33,211 bases of DNA from Pseudomonadota bacterium (GTDB taxonomy: Bacteria > Pseudomonadota > Gammaproteobacteria > Burkholderiales > Ferrovaceae). Within the stretch, counting starts at the first letter, position 1; every line of letters starts with the position of its first letter. Of the stretch, positions 18,447 to 28,133 are shown piece after piece. The stretch is taken from NCBI GenBank assembly GCA_021796835.1, contig JAKABO010000006.1, forward strand, positions 67,325 to 100,535, given 5' to 3'. A model generated the notes under the pieces. That model was given only the letters and a program-made list of their open reading frames with translations. It was not told the origin of the DNA and ran no database searches. Position numbers and translations under genes: made by a program.

Positions 18447-21083
18447 CTAGACCGGGGTTTTACGCGGAGAGGGTTTGCGGGTACGCGCTCCACGGGGACT
18501 CGCGGGTCCCTGGGCGGGGGACGAACGAGGCTTCCTGTTGCTGGGTGGAGCTTTGCTTGGTCGGTGCGTTTCTTTTGAGGCAAAAGACAGAACATTTCCG
18601 TTGACGGGCGGTTTCTCCGGTTTATCCGGGGCGTTGGCCAACTTGGCCGCGATCAGGTCCAGGGCATCATCCAGGGTCAATTGATCCGTCGACAGGTCTG
18701 ACGGAACGGTCACATTCAGTTTTCCATGTTTGACGTAGGGACCATATTTTCCCGTGAAAAGTTCGATGGGTTGATGATCCTTGGGGTGTTCCCCCAGGAC
18801 GCGCAGCAATCCTCCGGAACTGGTTGCCCGGGCCGGTGATTTGGGTTCAGCCAGCAAGGCGGTGGCGCGTTCCAGGGTGATCTCGAACAGGGAGTCGGTT
18901 TTTGGAATGGAACGAAAATCGGTGTCGTTCTGGATGTAGGGCCCAAAACGACCGATATTGACAACGATGGGTTTCTCGGTGACGGGGTGAATACCCAGAG
19001 TCCGCGGCAATTGAATGAGTTTGAGCGCGATGTCCGGGGTGACCTGGGTCGGCATCAAACCCTTGGGAAGTGAAACCCGCTTGGGTTTTTTGCCGTCTTC
19101 GCCAGTTTCTCCCAATTGTACGTAGGGTCCGTAGGGACCATTCATCAGCAGAATGGGTCGTTGTGTCTCCGGATCCGTGCCCACAGGGATTGGTGCTTCG
19201 AGGGTGGGCGTTCCTTCCCGGTTCCGGGTGAAGTCGCAGTCGGGATAGCCGCTGCAGCCAACGAATTTCCCTCGTTTTCCCAGACGTACGGTCAGCGGTT
19301 TGCCACATTTCGGACAAACTTCCTCCAGAAGTTCTTGCGTGATCTCTGCCCTGGATACCGAGGATTTTTCTTCCAGTTGGGCAGAAAAATCTTTCCAGAA
19401 TTGATCCAGTACGGGAATCCACTCCAACCGTCCTTCCGAGATTTGATCCAGTTGATCTTCGAGGCGGGCCGTAAAATCGTAGTCCACGTAGCGCGCAAAA
19501 TGCTCGGTCAGAAAGCGATTGACGACTTCCCCCACATCCGTGGGCATGAAACGCTTTTTATCGAGGGTAACGTATTCGCGCTGGATCAGGGTACTGATGA
19601 TGCTGGCATAGGTCGACGGCCGGCCGATTCCGAATTCCTCCAACGCCTTGACCAGACTGGCTTCCGTGTACCGTGGGGGGGGTTGGGTGTGATGCTGTTC
19701 TCCCCACAGACGTTCCACAGGCAGCATTTCTCCTTCCACGAGGGGCGGGAGCCGACGATCACTTTCATCGCCTTCCGTGTGTGCGGTGGGGGTTTCATCC
19801 ACGTCTTCGCGGTAAACCACGATGAATCCGGCAAAGGTCATGGTCTGACCCGTGGCTCGGAACAGGGCCTGAGGGCCGACGGAAATGTCCACACTGACCG
19901 TATCGAACTGAGCGGAGGTCATCTGACTGGCCACCGTGCGCTTCCAGATCATTTCATAGAGACGGAATTGATCGGGCGCAAGATGTTCACGCAGGCTTTC
20001 CGGAGTACGTGCAATGGAGGTCGGGCGAATGGCCTCATGGGCTTCCTGGGCATTTTTGCTTTTGTTGGCGTAGAAAACCGGTTTCTCCGGCAAAAATTCT
20101 GCCGCAAAATTTGCCTGGATGTGGTTCCGGATGTCTGTGAGCGCTTCCTGGGAAAGCTGCACCGAATCGGTTCTCATGTAAGAGATCAAACCAACGGCCC
20201 CGCCTCCGATATCAATCCCTTCGTACAGTTGCTGTGCCACTTTCATGGTGCGGTCAGTGGTGAAGCCCAATTTGCGCACCGATTCCTGTTGCAGGGTCGA
20301 GGTGGTGAAAGGGGCAGCCGGGTGACGTTGTCGTTGTTTCCGCTCCACGGTGCGGACCTGGGCTGGCTGATCTTTCAGGGAATCCAGCCAGGAACGTTGC
20401 TGATCTTCCGAAGTGATGCTGAGCGTCTGCAACTTTTCTCCGGCCCATTGCACCAGACGCGCCTGAAAGGGTTGCGCCTCCTTGATGCTCTCCAGATGAA
20501 GGGTCCAGTACTCTTCCTGACGAAAGGCAGTGATTTGTTGCTCGCGTTCCACGATCAGGCGCAGAGCCGGACTTTGTACCCGTCCTGCCGATAGTCCACG
20601 GCGAATTTTTTTCCACAACAGGGGAGAAAGGTTGAAGCCGACCAGATAGTCCAGGGCGCGACGGGCTTGCTGTGCATTGACCAGAGGCAATGACAGGGCA
20701 CGCGGATGGGCCACCGCCTCCTGGATGGCCTTTTGGGTGATTTCGTAGAAGACGACCCGTTCGAAAGGCTTTCCCTCCAACTGGGGCCGGAGAATTTCCA
20801 CCAGATGCCAGGCGATGGCTTCCCCTTCGCGATCCGGGTCAGTGGCCAGAAAAACATGATCCGCCGACTTGACCGCCCGAATGATGGCATCCACATGTTT
20901 TTTGTTTCGTTCAACCAACTGATACTTCATTGAAAAATTCGTGGTTGGGTCCACTGCGCCGGACTTTGGGACGAGGTCGCGCACATGGCCGTAGGAGGCA
21001 AGGATTTCAAAATCCTGACCCAGATATTTTTTCAGGGTCTTGGCTTTGGAGGGAGATTCAACGATCAGTAGTTTTTTTGACAC
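18447..21083 (-). CDS. topA: DNA topoisomerase I (type IA)
   Basis: TopA relaxes negative supercoils by passing strands through a transient 5'-phosphotyrosine break. In the 878-residue numbering from the GTG at 21083, the TOPRIM domain has the catalytic glutamate in IVESPSKA and DPDRE with D82, D84 and E86. The active tyrosine is Tyr302 in SYMRTDS. A single Cys4 zinc finger (Cys590, 593, 610, 616) follows. Then come three zinc-less C-terminal repeats, each with a GxxGPY(V/I) core near 654, 713 and 781. The last 40 residues are Pro/Ser/Arg/Lys-rich and likely disordered. E. coli TopA instead has several zinc fingers. A TTG two codons upstream is an alternative start. smg ends 10 nt upstream. 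Confidence 0.95.
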   Translation of the reverse strand: MSKKLLIVESPSKAKTLKKYLGQDFEILASYGHVRDLVPKSGAVDPTTNFSMKYQLVERNKKHVDAIIRAVKSADHVFLATDPDREGEAIAWHLVEILRPQLEGKPFERVVFYEITQKAIQEAVAHPRALSLPLVNAQQARRALDYLVGFNLSPLLWKKIRRGLSAGRVQSPALRLIVEREQQITAFRQEEYWTLHLESIKEAQPFQARLVQWAGEKLQTLSITSEDQQRSWLDSLKDQPAQVRTVERKQRQRHPAAPFTTSTLQQESVRKLGFTTDRTMKVAQQLYEGIDIGGGAVGLISYMRTDSVQLSQEALTDIRNHIQANFAAEFLPEKPVFYANKSKNAQEAHEAIRPTSIARTPESLREHLAPDQFRLYEMIWKRTVASQMTSAQFDTVSVDISVGPQALFRATGQTMTFAGFIVVYREDVDETPTAHTEGDESDRRLPPLVEGEMLPVERLWGEQHHTQPPPRYTEASLVKALEEFGIGRPSTYASIISTLIQREYVTLDKKRFMPTDVGEVVNRFLTEHFARYVDYDFTARLEDQLDQISEGRLEWIPVLDQFWKDFSAQLEEKSSVSRAEITQELLEEVCPKCGKPLTVRLGKRGKFVGCSGYPDCDFTRNREGTPTLEAPIPVGTDPETQRPILLMNGPYGPYVQLGETGEDGKKPKRVSLPKGLMPTQVTPDIALKLIQLPRTLGIHPVTEKPIVVNIGRFGPYIQNDTDFRSIPKTDSLFEITLERATALLAEPKSPARATSSGGLLRVLGEHPKDHQPIELFTGKYGPYVKHGKLNVTVPSDLSTDQLTLDDALDLIAAKLANAPDKPEKPPVNGNVLSFASKETHRPSKAPPSNRKPRSSPAQGPASPRGARTRKPSPRKTPV

Positions 21084-21093
21084 GGTCAATCAC

Positions 21094-21579
21094 TCAATGG
21101 ACCAGGGAATCCTGGAAATAAATCAATTCTTCGATCAGCAGCGCATCCCAGGGACGACCCTGACGCCACAGAACCATCAACGCCATCAACTTGAGGCGAT
21201 CCAGGTCGGGCTCATTTTCGTCCAGATCCAGCGCCATCAATCCCCCCAGAATCAGTTCTCGTTGGGCCGCTGACAGTACCCTGGCGTTTTCCAGAAAGGC
21301 AAGAAAATCCCAGCCTTCCTGTCCCAAACGCTCCAGTTCATGTTCTACCAGAAAGCGCTGGGCAGGTGTTGACTGCCACTCCGTTCCGATGGAGTCGGAA
21401 GTCGGACCCTGGGGAACGACCTCGCCATTCTGCCCCAGGCTATCGAGCCAGGCCAGGGTTCCACGCACCGCATTTTCTTCAAAACCCGCTGCGTAAAGAC
21501 GGTTGACGAGCACGGAATGCGCCGGATAAATGCCGCTGCCAAAGAAATTTTCATAAACAAACAACAGGATGTCCACCAT
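21094..21579 (-). CDS. smg: Smg family protein (DUF494)
   Basis: Smg is a conserved acidic protein of unknown biochemical role, encoded between dprA and topA in many beta- and gammaproteobacteria. The 161-residue product begins MVDILLFVYENFFGSG, matching the usual MFDVLxYLFEN opening. It is rich in Asp, Glu and Leu and ends LLIEELIYFQDSLVH. GAGG lies 8 nt before the ATG at 21579. A longer frame to 21699 would overlap dprA and has no support. The name comes from an old locus label near smf, not from a proven activity. Confidence 0.9.
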   Translation of the reverse strand: MVDILLFVYENFFGSGIYPAHSVLVNRLYAAGFEENAVRGTLAWLDSLGQNGEVVPQGPTSDSIGTEWQSTPAQRFLVEHELERLGQEGWDFLAFLENARVLSAAQRELILGGLMALDLDENEPDLDRLKLMALMVLWRQGRPWDALLIEELIYFQDSLVH

Positions 21580-21619
21580 AACGGTGCCCTCGCGTATCAA
21601 ACGCCCATCATCGGGTCGG

Positions 21620-22591
21620 TCAAGGAAAGCCTGGATGGGGGTGAACCAGGCGCTGAACCCGTCCTCCGGAAAGCCAGGCCACATGGCCTGCCAATTCAAG
21701 TGAGGTTAGCATGAGCGCTACCTGACTCATCGTCAAGTTGGACTGTTTCGCCAACCGGTCGAGAGTCATCGGTAACTCCCCCATATTCTGCCACAAGCGC
21801 AGACATTCTACCGAGGGAAATGTGGACAGAGGGGGGGCCAGCAGAAAATTTTCTTGAAAGGATACCGGGTTCTTTCCGGTCTTGCCACCGTATTCCGGTA
21901 GTTCGTTCAGGATGTCGGTGATATTTTCCACCAGTTTGGCCCCTTCCCGAATCAGTTGATGACATCCCCGGGCGAGTGGATTGTGAATCGAACCCGGGAG
22001 GGCAAAGACTTCCCTGCCCTGCTCCAGGGCCAGTTGGGCCGTGATGAGGGAACCGCTGTCCAGAGCGGCCTCCACCACCAGGCACCCCAGGGACAAATTG
22101 GCAATCAGACGATTACGATGGGGAAAGTGCCAGGGATGGGCTGGGGTGCCGAAGTCGAATTCGCTCAAGATCAACCCTTGTTCGGAAATTTTCCGCGCCA
22201 GTGCCCGATTCTCCGAGGGATAGAGACGGTCTATGCCGGTCGCCATCACGGCAACCGTTTTGCCGCACCCTTCCAGCGCTCCCCGGTGGGCGGCAGCGTC
22301 GATGCCGGTCGCCAGTCCGCTGATGATGGTCAGTCCCGCCTGGGACAAGGCACGAGCGAAGGCTGTGGCATTCAGGATTCCTTGGGCACTGGCACGGCGA
22401 CTGCCCACGATGGCCAGCATGGGACGTTGAAGCAAGGGCAGGTGCCCGGTCAGGTAGAGATGGACGGGTACGGGATGGATTTCCCTCAGAGAGGCAGGAA
22501 AATCGCTGTCCTCTGGCCTGAGATAATGATGATGTTCCTGGTTCAGCCAGCACTTCAGGGGGTCTGACGGGGCGTCGGGGAGTGGAACCAT
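21620..22591 (-). CDS. dprA: DNA-processing protein DprA (short form)
   Basis: DprA (Smf) protects incoming single-stranded DNA and loads RecA during natural transformation. The 323-residue protein has the Rossmann-like core: [10 protein letters not shown], then [26 protein letters not shown], and [12 protein letters not shown] with [14 protein letters not shown] and LPGSI. A C-terminal winged-helix (DML1-like) domain covers about 260-315. The N-terminal helical (SAM-like) domain, usually about 70-80 residues before the DxxFP segment, is missing. The frame upstream closes at a TAA near 22635 with no plausible earlier start. Whether the protein is competence-active cannot be judged here. Confidence 0.93.
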   Translation of the reverse strand: MVPLPDAPSDPLKCWLNQEHHHYLRPEDSDFPASLREIHPVPVHLYLTGHLPLLQRPMLAIVGSRRASAQGILNATAFARALSQAGLTIISGLATGIDAAAHRGALEGCGKTVAVMATGIDRLYPSENRALARKISEQGLILSEFDFGTPAHPWHFPHRNRLIANLSLGCLVVEAALDSGSLITAQLALEQGREVFALPGSIHNPLARGCHQLIREGAKLVENITDILNELPEYGGKTGKNPVSFQENFLLAPPLSTFPSVECLRLWQNMGELPMTLDRLAKQSNLTMSQVALMLTSLELAGHVAWLSGGRVQRLVHPHPGFP

Positions 22592-22624
22592 GGCAAGAGG
22601 GCACCATCGAGGGCAGATGCTCGT

Positions 22625-22630
22625 TATAAT
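22625..22630 (+). promoter_or_regulatory. -10 element in the dprA-def divergent spacer
   Basis: A perfect TATAAT lies 42 nt before the def ATG in the 81-bp spacer between divergently transcribed dprA and def. No convincing -35 is seen at 17 nt. def itself has no obvious Shine-Dalgarno sequence. Confidence 0.45.
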
Positions 22631-22672
22631 AAGGCGTTACAAAATTTTAAACTGATCTTATACTTCCCTTTC

Positions 22673-23176
22673 ATGGCCCTTCTCCCCATTCTTCGCTATC
22701 CGGATACCCGTTTGTACAAAAAGGCCAAACCTGTGCGCGAGGTCGATGAACATATTCGTCGTTTGGTGCAGGACATGATAGAGACCATGAAGGCGGCCGT
22801 GGGGATCGGTTTGGCGGCGACGCAGGTGGATGTCCACCTGCGTGTCATCGTGCTGGACATTTCCAAGGAACAAAATAATCCCGAAGTGTTCATCAATCCC
22901 CGCTTGATCCAGCAGGAAGGACAGCGCGAACACGAGGAAGGATGCCTGTCGGTGCCCGGTATTTATGACAAGGTGACACGGGCTGACCGCGTGGTCGTGG
23001 AAGCCTGGGACCTGGAAGGAAACACTTTTGTGCGGGCAGCGGAAGGTTTGATGGCCACCTGCCTGCAACACGAGATGGACCATCTGGAGGGAAAGGTGTT
23101 TGTGGATTATCTGTCTGTGCTCAAACAGAATCGGATCAAGGCGAAATTGCGCAAACGTCTTCGAGAAACGCTCTGA
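22673..23176 (+). CDS. def: Peptide deformylase
   Basis: Def removes the formyl group from the initiator methionine of new proteins, using Fe2+ or another divalent metal. All three family motifs are present in 167 residues: GIGLAATQ (44-51), EGCLS with metal ligand Cys91, and QHEMDHLEG with His133, Glu134 and His137. The stop codon overlaps the fmt start by one base (TGATG), the classical def-fmt coupling. Confidence 0.97.
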   Translation: MALLPILRYPDTRLYKKAKPVREVDEHIRRLVQDMIETMKAAVGIGLAATQVDVHLRVIVLDISKEQNNPEVFINPRLIQQEGQREHEEGCLSVPGIYDKVTRADRVVVEAWDLEGNTFVRAAEGLMATCLQHEMDHLEGKVFVDYLSVLKQNRIKAKLRKRLRETL

Positions 23177-24120
23177 TGCGCCTCATTTTTGCCGGAACGC
23201 CTGATTTTGCCGCCACTTCCCTGGAGGCGCTCCTGTCTTCGGATCATCAGGTACTGGCCGTGTTGACCCAACCGGATCGACCTGCCGGACGGGGACAGAA
23301 GGTACGGGAAAGTCCGGTCAAACAGTGCGCCCGGGCCGCACAACTGCCTGTGCTGCAACCGCATTCTCTGAAAGATCCGGAGTTCATGGCCTGTTTGGAA
23401 AAATGGCCAGCCGACGCGTGGGTGGTGGTGGCCTACGGAATGATACTCCCCCCTGCCCTGCTCACGTTGCCGCCTTTTGGCGCCCTCAATGTTCATGCCT
23501 CTCTCCTGCCCCGCTGGCGTGGCGCAGCCCCCATTCAGCGCGCGTTGCTGGCGGGAGACAGGGAAACGGGGATCAGTCTCATGCAGATGGAAGCGGGGTT
23601 GGATACCGGTCCGATCCTGTTGCAGCGCGCCTGTCCCATCGAGAGTCGGGAAACGGGCCAGTCTCTCCATGATCGACTGGCGAAGTTGGGAGCCAACACC
23701 TTGGTCGAGGGACTGGATCAACTGGACTACCTGCAGCGTCATGCCCGACCCCAGCCGGTCCTGGGAGTGGCTTATGCCGACAAGATTCGCAAGGAAGAGG
23801 CAGAGATTGACTGGGGGGCTTCGGCCGCGGAAATCGACAGGAAAATCCGCGCATTTGTGACAGGTCCCGTGGCCAGAACCTGGTCCGGCGAGGGAATGCT
23901 GCGTCTGTGGGAAGCCGAAATCGAAGAAAAACCTTTCCCTTCGAGAAATGATCCACCTGGTACCTTGTGTCACCTCGACCACCAGGGCATCGGCGTGGTT
24001 TGTGGCGAAGGTCTGCTGCGGGTGACCAGGCTGCAACGGGCCGGAGGAAAGATTTTGTCCGTACAGGAATTTTTGCGCGGAAATGCCATGAAAGTCGGTG
24101 AGAAATGGGGTAAAGCATGA
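23176..24120 (+). CDS. fmt: Methionyl-tRNA formyltransferase
   Basis: Fmt formylates methionyl-tRNA(fMet) with 10-formyltetrahydrofolate. The 314-residue protein begins [13 protein letters not shown]. Its catalytic residues are Asn105, His107 and Asp143, in ALNVHASLLPRWRGAAPIQ and EAGLDTGPIL. A C-terminal OB-fold domain (about 205-310) binds tRNA. Length and motifs are normal. Its last four bases overlap the rsmB start (ATGA). Confidence 0.97.
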   Translation: MRLIFAGTPDFAATSLEALLSSDHQVLAVLTQPDRPAGRGQKVRESPVKQCARAAQLPVLQPHSLKDPEFMACLEKWPADAWVVVAYGMILPPALLTLPPFGALNVHASLLPRWRGAAPIQRALLAGDRETGISLMQMEAGLDTGPILLQRACPIESRETGQSLHDRLAKLGANTLVEGLDQLDYLQRHARPQPVLGVAYADKIRKEEAEIDWGASAAEIDRKIRAFVTGPVARTWSGEGMLRLWEAEIEEKPFPSRNDPPGTLCHLDHQGIGVVCGEGLLRVTRLQRAGGKILSVQEFLRGNAMKVGEKWGKA

Positions 24121-25439
24121 TTGAAATACAACGACTTTCCGTTTTTGCCCTGAGCCAGGTATTGGCCGGGAAGAATCTCGACCATGCTCTGACCGAGGCA
24201 CGCAAGGCTGCCAAAGGCGTATTGTCGGACCACCAGCGGGCGTCGTTGCAGGATTGCGCCTACGGAGTCCTGCGTTTCAAGACGGAACTGGAGTTGGTAC
24301 TGGCCCCCCTGTTTCAAAAGGGAGAACCGGAGACGGCGGCACGTTTGTTGCTGATGGTGGCCGCCTATCAATTGCTGCATACGCGCACGGCACCCCATGC
24401 CGTGGTCAGTCATGCGGTTGAAACGGCAGGGGCGTTGGGTTTGACTGCGGCGCGAGGCTTTGTCAACGGGGTACTGAGGAATCTGTTGCGCCAGAAGGAA
24501 GCGCTGATGGCGGAAGCCCACGAATCGCTGGAAGGCCGTTATTCTCATCCCGACTGGTGGATCACGCGCCTGCAACAGGACCATCCGGTGCATTGGGAAT
24601 CCATGCTGCAGCAGGCGCAGCAACGTCCGCCCATGACGTTGCGGGTCAACCGTCGATTCAACAGCGTGGCCCAATACCAGGCACGTTTGCAGGAGGTTGG
24701 CCTGGTTTCCCGGGCCGTTGGTCAGGAGGGCCTGGTGCTTGAAACCCCCCAGGCCGTGACCCAGTTACCGGGGTTTGAACAGGGGGCGGTTTCTGTTCAG
24801 GATGCCGGCGCGCAATGGGCGGCTCATTTCATGGGGCTGCATTCCGGGCAACGGGTACTGGACGCCTGTGCAGCCCCTGGGGGAAAGACGGCCCATATGC
24901 TGGAAAGGGGAAATGGATTGGCGGGGGTGTTGGCCCTGGATATCGAGCCGGGTCGTGTCAAGAAAATGCAGGCCGATCTGCAACGCCTGCACCTGACGGC
25001 CGAAGTTCGTTGCGCGGATGCAGCCCGTACCGATCTGTGGTGGGATGGACAACCTTTCGACCGCATTCTGCTCGACGCCCCATGCAGTGGTTCGGGGGTC
25101 GTCAGACGCCATCCGGACATCAAATGGTTGCGGCGCGAAGAAGACATCCCTGCGATGGCCCGACGCCAGTTAAACTTGTTGACCCGGTTGTGGACCACCC
25201 TGAAAAAGGGGGGGCGTCTGGTCTACGCCACCTGTTCTCTGTTTCATGAAGAAAATGGTGCGGTGATCCAGCGTTTTCTCGAAGAAACGGAAGGAGCCAG
25301 GGAAGGGACCTTGAGGCTGAATGACGAAGCGATGCAAAAAGTGGGTGAGATGGATCCCGTCCCACGCTGGGAAAATGGACAACTTCTGCCAGATGACATA
25401 CATGATGGCTTTTTCTATGCTGTTCTCCAGAAATTTTAG
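24117..25439 (+). CDS. rsmB: 16S rRNA (cytosine-967-C5)-methyltransferase RsmB
   Basis: RsmB (Sun/Fmu) makes m5C967 in 16S rRNA. The 440-residue protein has an N-terminal NusB-like RNA-binding domain (about 1-140) and a Rossmann methyltransferase domain. The SAM site is VLDACAAPGGKTAHMLE. DAPCSGSGVVRRHPDIKW contains Cys323, and VYATCSL contains the predicted nucleophile Cys373. These positions correspond closely to Cys325 and Cys375 of E. coli. It overlaps fmt by 4 nt at its start. Confidence 0.97.
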   Translation: MIEIQRLSVFALSQVLAGKNLDHALTEARKAAKGVLSDHQRASLQDCAYGVLRFKTELELVLAPLFQKGEPETAARLLLMVAAYQLLHTRTAPHAVVSHAVETAGALGLTAARGFVNGVLRNLLRQKEALMAEAHESLEGRYSHPDWWITRLQQDHPVHWESMLQQAQQRPPMTLRVNRRFNSVAQYQARLQEVGLVSRAVGQEGLVLETPQAVTQLPGFEQGAVSVQDAGAQWAAHFMGLHSGQRVLDACAAPGGKTAHMLERGNGLAGVLALDIEPGRVKKMQADLQRLHLTAEVRCADAARTDLWWDGQPFDRILLDAPCSGSGVVRRHPDIKWLRREEDIPAMARRQLNLLTRLWTTLKKGGRLVYATCSLFHEENGAVIQRFLEETEGAREGTLRLNDEAMQKVGEMDPVPRWENGQLLPDDIHDGFFYAVLQKF

Positions 25440-25974
25440 GTGGTTTTTAGCATTTTCTTTGCTGTTATGGGGTTTTTTAGCCCATGCCGAAGGTATCGAC
25501 ATCCAGAACGCAGAGGTGCAGTGGATCGATTCGACAAACGTTTCGCTGACGACAAACTTCACGATCAATTTGACCGCGGCCCTGAAAGAAGCCGTGGAAC
25601 GGGGGATTCCCCTGACTTTCGGACTCGATTTCAGTCTGACCCAGCCCCGCTGGTACTGGTTCAATCGTCAGACACTGACTTGGCACCAGGAACGGCGTTT
25701 GAGTTTCAACCCGTTGACCCGAGTGTATCGTTACTCCATCGGTGGGCTTTACCTGAATTTTTCATCTCTGGACGAGGCCTTGCAAGCCCTGGAGACCGTC
25801 AGGGCTGTTCCCGTCCACAGTCAGATCCCGCTTGGTAAAGGCGAGCAGTACCTGGCACGGCTTCATATCGAACTGGATACTTCGTATCTGCCCAAGCCTT
25901 TTCAACTGGATGCGTTGTATTCCGATGATTGGACCCTGACATCACCGCACCGGGAATGGATATTCGCCCCTTGA
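25417..25974 (+). CDS. DUF4390 exported protein
   Basis: This belongs to the short exported proteins that sit between rsmB and ntrY in betaproteobacteria (DUF4390); no activity is known. From the ATG at 25417 (185 residues) there is a clear signal peptide, basic FSRNFR then a hydrophobic WFLAFSLLLWGFL, with likely cleavage after AHA at about residue 25. The mature part is beta-rich, with ISLTTNF-like and RYSIGGLYLNFSSLDEALQAL segments. Upstream in-frame ATGs at 25402 and 25405 are possible, and none has a clear ribosome site. The start lies 23 nt inside rsmB and the end 19 nt inside ntrY, suggesting coupled translation and perhaps a link to NtrY sensing. Confidence 0.82.
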   Translation: MLFSRNFRWFLAFSLLLWGFLAHAEGIDIQNAEVQWIDSTNVSLTTNFTINLTAALKEAVERGIPLTFGLDFSLTQPRWYWFNRQTLTWHQERRLSFNPLTRVYRYSIGGLYLNFSSLDEALQALETVRAVPVHSQIPLGKGEQYLARLHIELDTSYLPKPFQLDALYSDDWTLTSPHREWIFAP

Positions 25975-28133
25975 AACGGATCCCTGCCCTCCTGGGACTG
26001 CGTTCCCTGTGGTTTCTTCTGCCCATCTTTGGGGGGGCTACGACCTTTCTGGTCATTTTGTCCGTAGCGACAGCGAATACCACCCTGTTTGCGGCAGATT
26101 ACCCCAGACTTCTCATGGGTGGAGCCACCATGGCCTTGTTGTTGATGGGGTTGATTGCCTATCAACTGGTCATGCTCTATCGCAAGTGGCGACAACAGGT
26201 CTTCGGTTCAAAACTGACTTTTAAACTGGTATTACTGTTGGTGGGCATGGCGGTACTGCCCGGGACCCTGGTTTATGGCGTATCCGTCCGGTTTCTGTCG
26301 AGCAGCATCGAATCCTGGTTTGATGTGAATGTGGACAAGGCCTTGACGGCCGGACTGGGTCTGGGGCGTACGGCCTTCGATAGCCTGCTCGATGATCTGG
26401 TTCACAAGGCGACGACGATGTCCTCGGTGCTGGCCGATGCGACAGCCCTGGACGAATTTTCTCTCCTGCAGCAGTTGCGCGAGCAGTTTGGGGTCCAGGA
26501 GGCCACCCTGCTCTCAAAAAACGGGACGGTGCTGGCTTTTTCCAGCGCTCGGAATGATGCCCTGATTCCCGAGGGGTTGACCCTGACAGGGAACATCAGT
26601 CATCAGATTCGTGCCCAGCGCCCCTATCGAATGGTGGAGAATTTACCGGGCAAGGGGATATTTCTGCGCGTATTGGTGCCCGTCAACCGGATTTCCTTTA
26701 CCGAGGATTTCAGGGTGCTGCAATTACTGCAGCCCGTTTCCAAAGAGTTGGCCACCAATGCGGATCAGGTGGAAGCGGCCTGGCGGGGCTATCAGGAACT
26801 TCTCCTGGCGCGCCATGGCTTGAAAAACCTGTACCGGCTGAACCTTTCTCTGGTCTTGCTGCTGACCCTGTTGACAGCCATCGTCCTGGCTTTTGTGGTT
26901 TCCGAACGGTTCGGGGCACCGCTCAATGCGCTGGCAGCCAGCACCCGGGCTGTGGGCGCCGGGGATTTCAGCATCCTGACGCCAGTCAGCAGCAACGATG
27001 AACTGGGCGTGTTGACCGCATCCTTCAATACCATGACCCATCAGTTACGGGAGGCGTCCCTGGCCCGGCAACGTTATCAGCAGGGGTTGACCGAGGCCAA
27101 GATCTACCAGGAAAACATCCTCTCGAACCTCTCTGCGGGCGTGCTGGTGCTGGATCCCCACCTGCATCTCAAAAGTGCCAATTTCAGTGCCCAGCAGATG
27201 TTGGGATTGAGCGGACTGGAGGGGATTACCCTGAAGGAATGGGGCTATCGAGCCCCCTCGCTGTTGCCCATCGTCGATTTTCTGGAAAAGAATTTTTCTG
27301 GTTCTTCTGCTCAGGGATGGGAAGGGGATGCGGAGTATGAAGGCGAACAGGGACGTCGCAAACTTCATTTCAAGGGGTCGCGTTTGCCGGAAGGTCTGGG
27401 TGGCGACTGGGTTCTGGTATTCGATGACATCACCCAGATGGTTCAAGCCCAACGTTACGCGGCCTGGGGGGAAGTGGCACGCCGCCTGGCCCATGAAATC
27501 AAGAATCCTCTGACTCCCATTCAACTGGCTGCGGAGCGGCTGGATCATCGTTTGCGGGATCACCTGAGTGAGGGGGACGCCGAGTTGCTGAAGCGCTCAA
27601 CCCGTACCATCATCAATCAGGTGGACGCCCTCAAAAACATGGTCAACGATTTCAGTGAATATGCCAAGGTCTCCCGTTTGGTGGAAGAGCGTTTATCCCT
27701 CAACGACCTGATTCGGGAGGTGCTGGTATTGTACGAGAATGCAGGAGAGCATATCATCCCCCAGTTGGATCCCGACCTTCCGGAAATTCAGGGAGATACC
27801 ACACGATTGCGGCAGGTCATCCATAACTTGTTGCAGAATGCGCTGGATGAGGGGCGGGATCAAAAGGACTTCAGGGTGCGGGTGATCACCGAACAGGACG
27901 AGGAATGGGCCAAACTGAGCGTATCGGACAATGGACAGGGGTTTTCTGAACAGGTGATCGCGCGGGTATTTGAACCCTATATCACGACCAAGTCCAAGGG
28001 GACCGGCCTGGGGTTGCCTATCGTCAAGAAGATCGTGGAAGAACATCATGGTCATATCCGGGCTTTCAACAGTGTTGCGGGCGGGGCAACCATCGAGATC
28101 CGGTTGCCCATGAGGAAGGGGAATCGGGGATGA
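25956..28133 (+). CDS. ntrY: NtrY-type membrane sensor histidine kinase
   Basis: NtrY-family kinases sense envelope, nitrogen or redox conditions and phosphorylate NtrX. The 725-residue protein has two to three N-terminal membrane helices (about 16-38, 48-70, 85-108). An extracytoplasmic segment to about 285 and another helix follow. Then come a HAMP domain (near 310-360), a PAS-like domain (about 385-480), and the dimerisation/phosphoacceptor domain with His513 in RLAHEIKNPLTP. The ATP-binding domain has an N box (VIHNLLQNALDEG), G1 (DNGQGF) and G2 (KGTGLGLPI). I used the ATG at 25956; a TTG at 25929 is in frame. Its end overlaps ntrX by 4 nt. Confidence 0.9.
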   Translation: MDIRPLKRIPALLGLRSLWFLLPIFGGATTFLVILSVATANTTLFAADYPRLLMGGATMALLLMGLIAYQLVMLYRKWRQQVFGSKLTFKLVLLLVGMAVLPGTLVYGVSVRFLSSSIESWFDVNVDKALTAGLGLGRTAFDSLLDDLVHKATTMSSVLADATALDEFSLLQQLREQFGVQEATLLSKNGTVLAFSSARNDALIPEGLTLTGNISHQIRAQRPYRMVENLPGKGIFLRVLVPVNRISFTEDFRVLQLLQPVSKELATNADQVEAAWRGYQELLLARHGLKNLYRLNLSLVLLLTLLTAIVLAFVVSERFGAPLNALAASTRAVGAGDFSILTPVSSNDELGVLTASFNTMTHQLREASLARQRYQQGLTEAKIYQENILSNLSAGVLVLDPHLHLKSANFSAQQMLGLSGLEGITLKEWGYRAPSLLPIVDFLEKNFSGSSAQGWEGDAEYEGEQGRRKLHFKGSRLPEGLGGDWVLVFDDITQMVQAQRYAAWGEVARRLAHEIKNPLTPIQLAAERLDHRLRDHLSEGDAELLKRSTRTIINQVDALKNMVNDFSEYAKVSRLVEERLSLNDLIREVLVLYENAGEHIIPQLDPDLPEIQGDTTRLRQVIHNLLQNALDEGRDQKDFRVRVITEQDEEWAKLSVSDNGQGFSEQVIARVFEPYITTKSKGTGLGLPIVKKIVEEHHGHIRAFNSVAGGATIEIRLPMRKGNRG

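Noticed and set aside
19116-20594. Long 492-codon plus-strand ORF opposite topA
   Set aside because: Topoisomerase I coding on the other strand is certain through this region; the product shows no recognisable domain and is rich in residues typical of antisense reading.
23107-24201. 364-codon minus-strand ORF opposite fmt
   Set aside because: Antisense of fully conserved def/fmt/rsmB coding; no domain signature.
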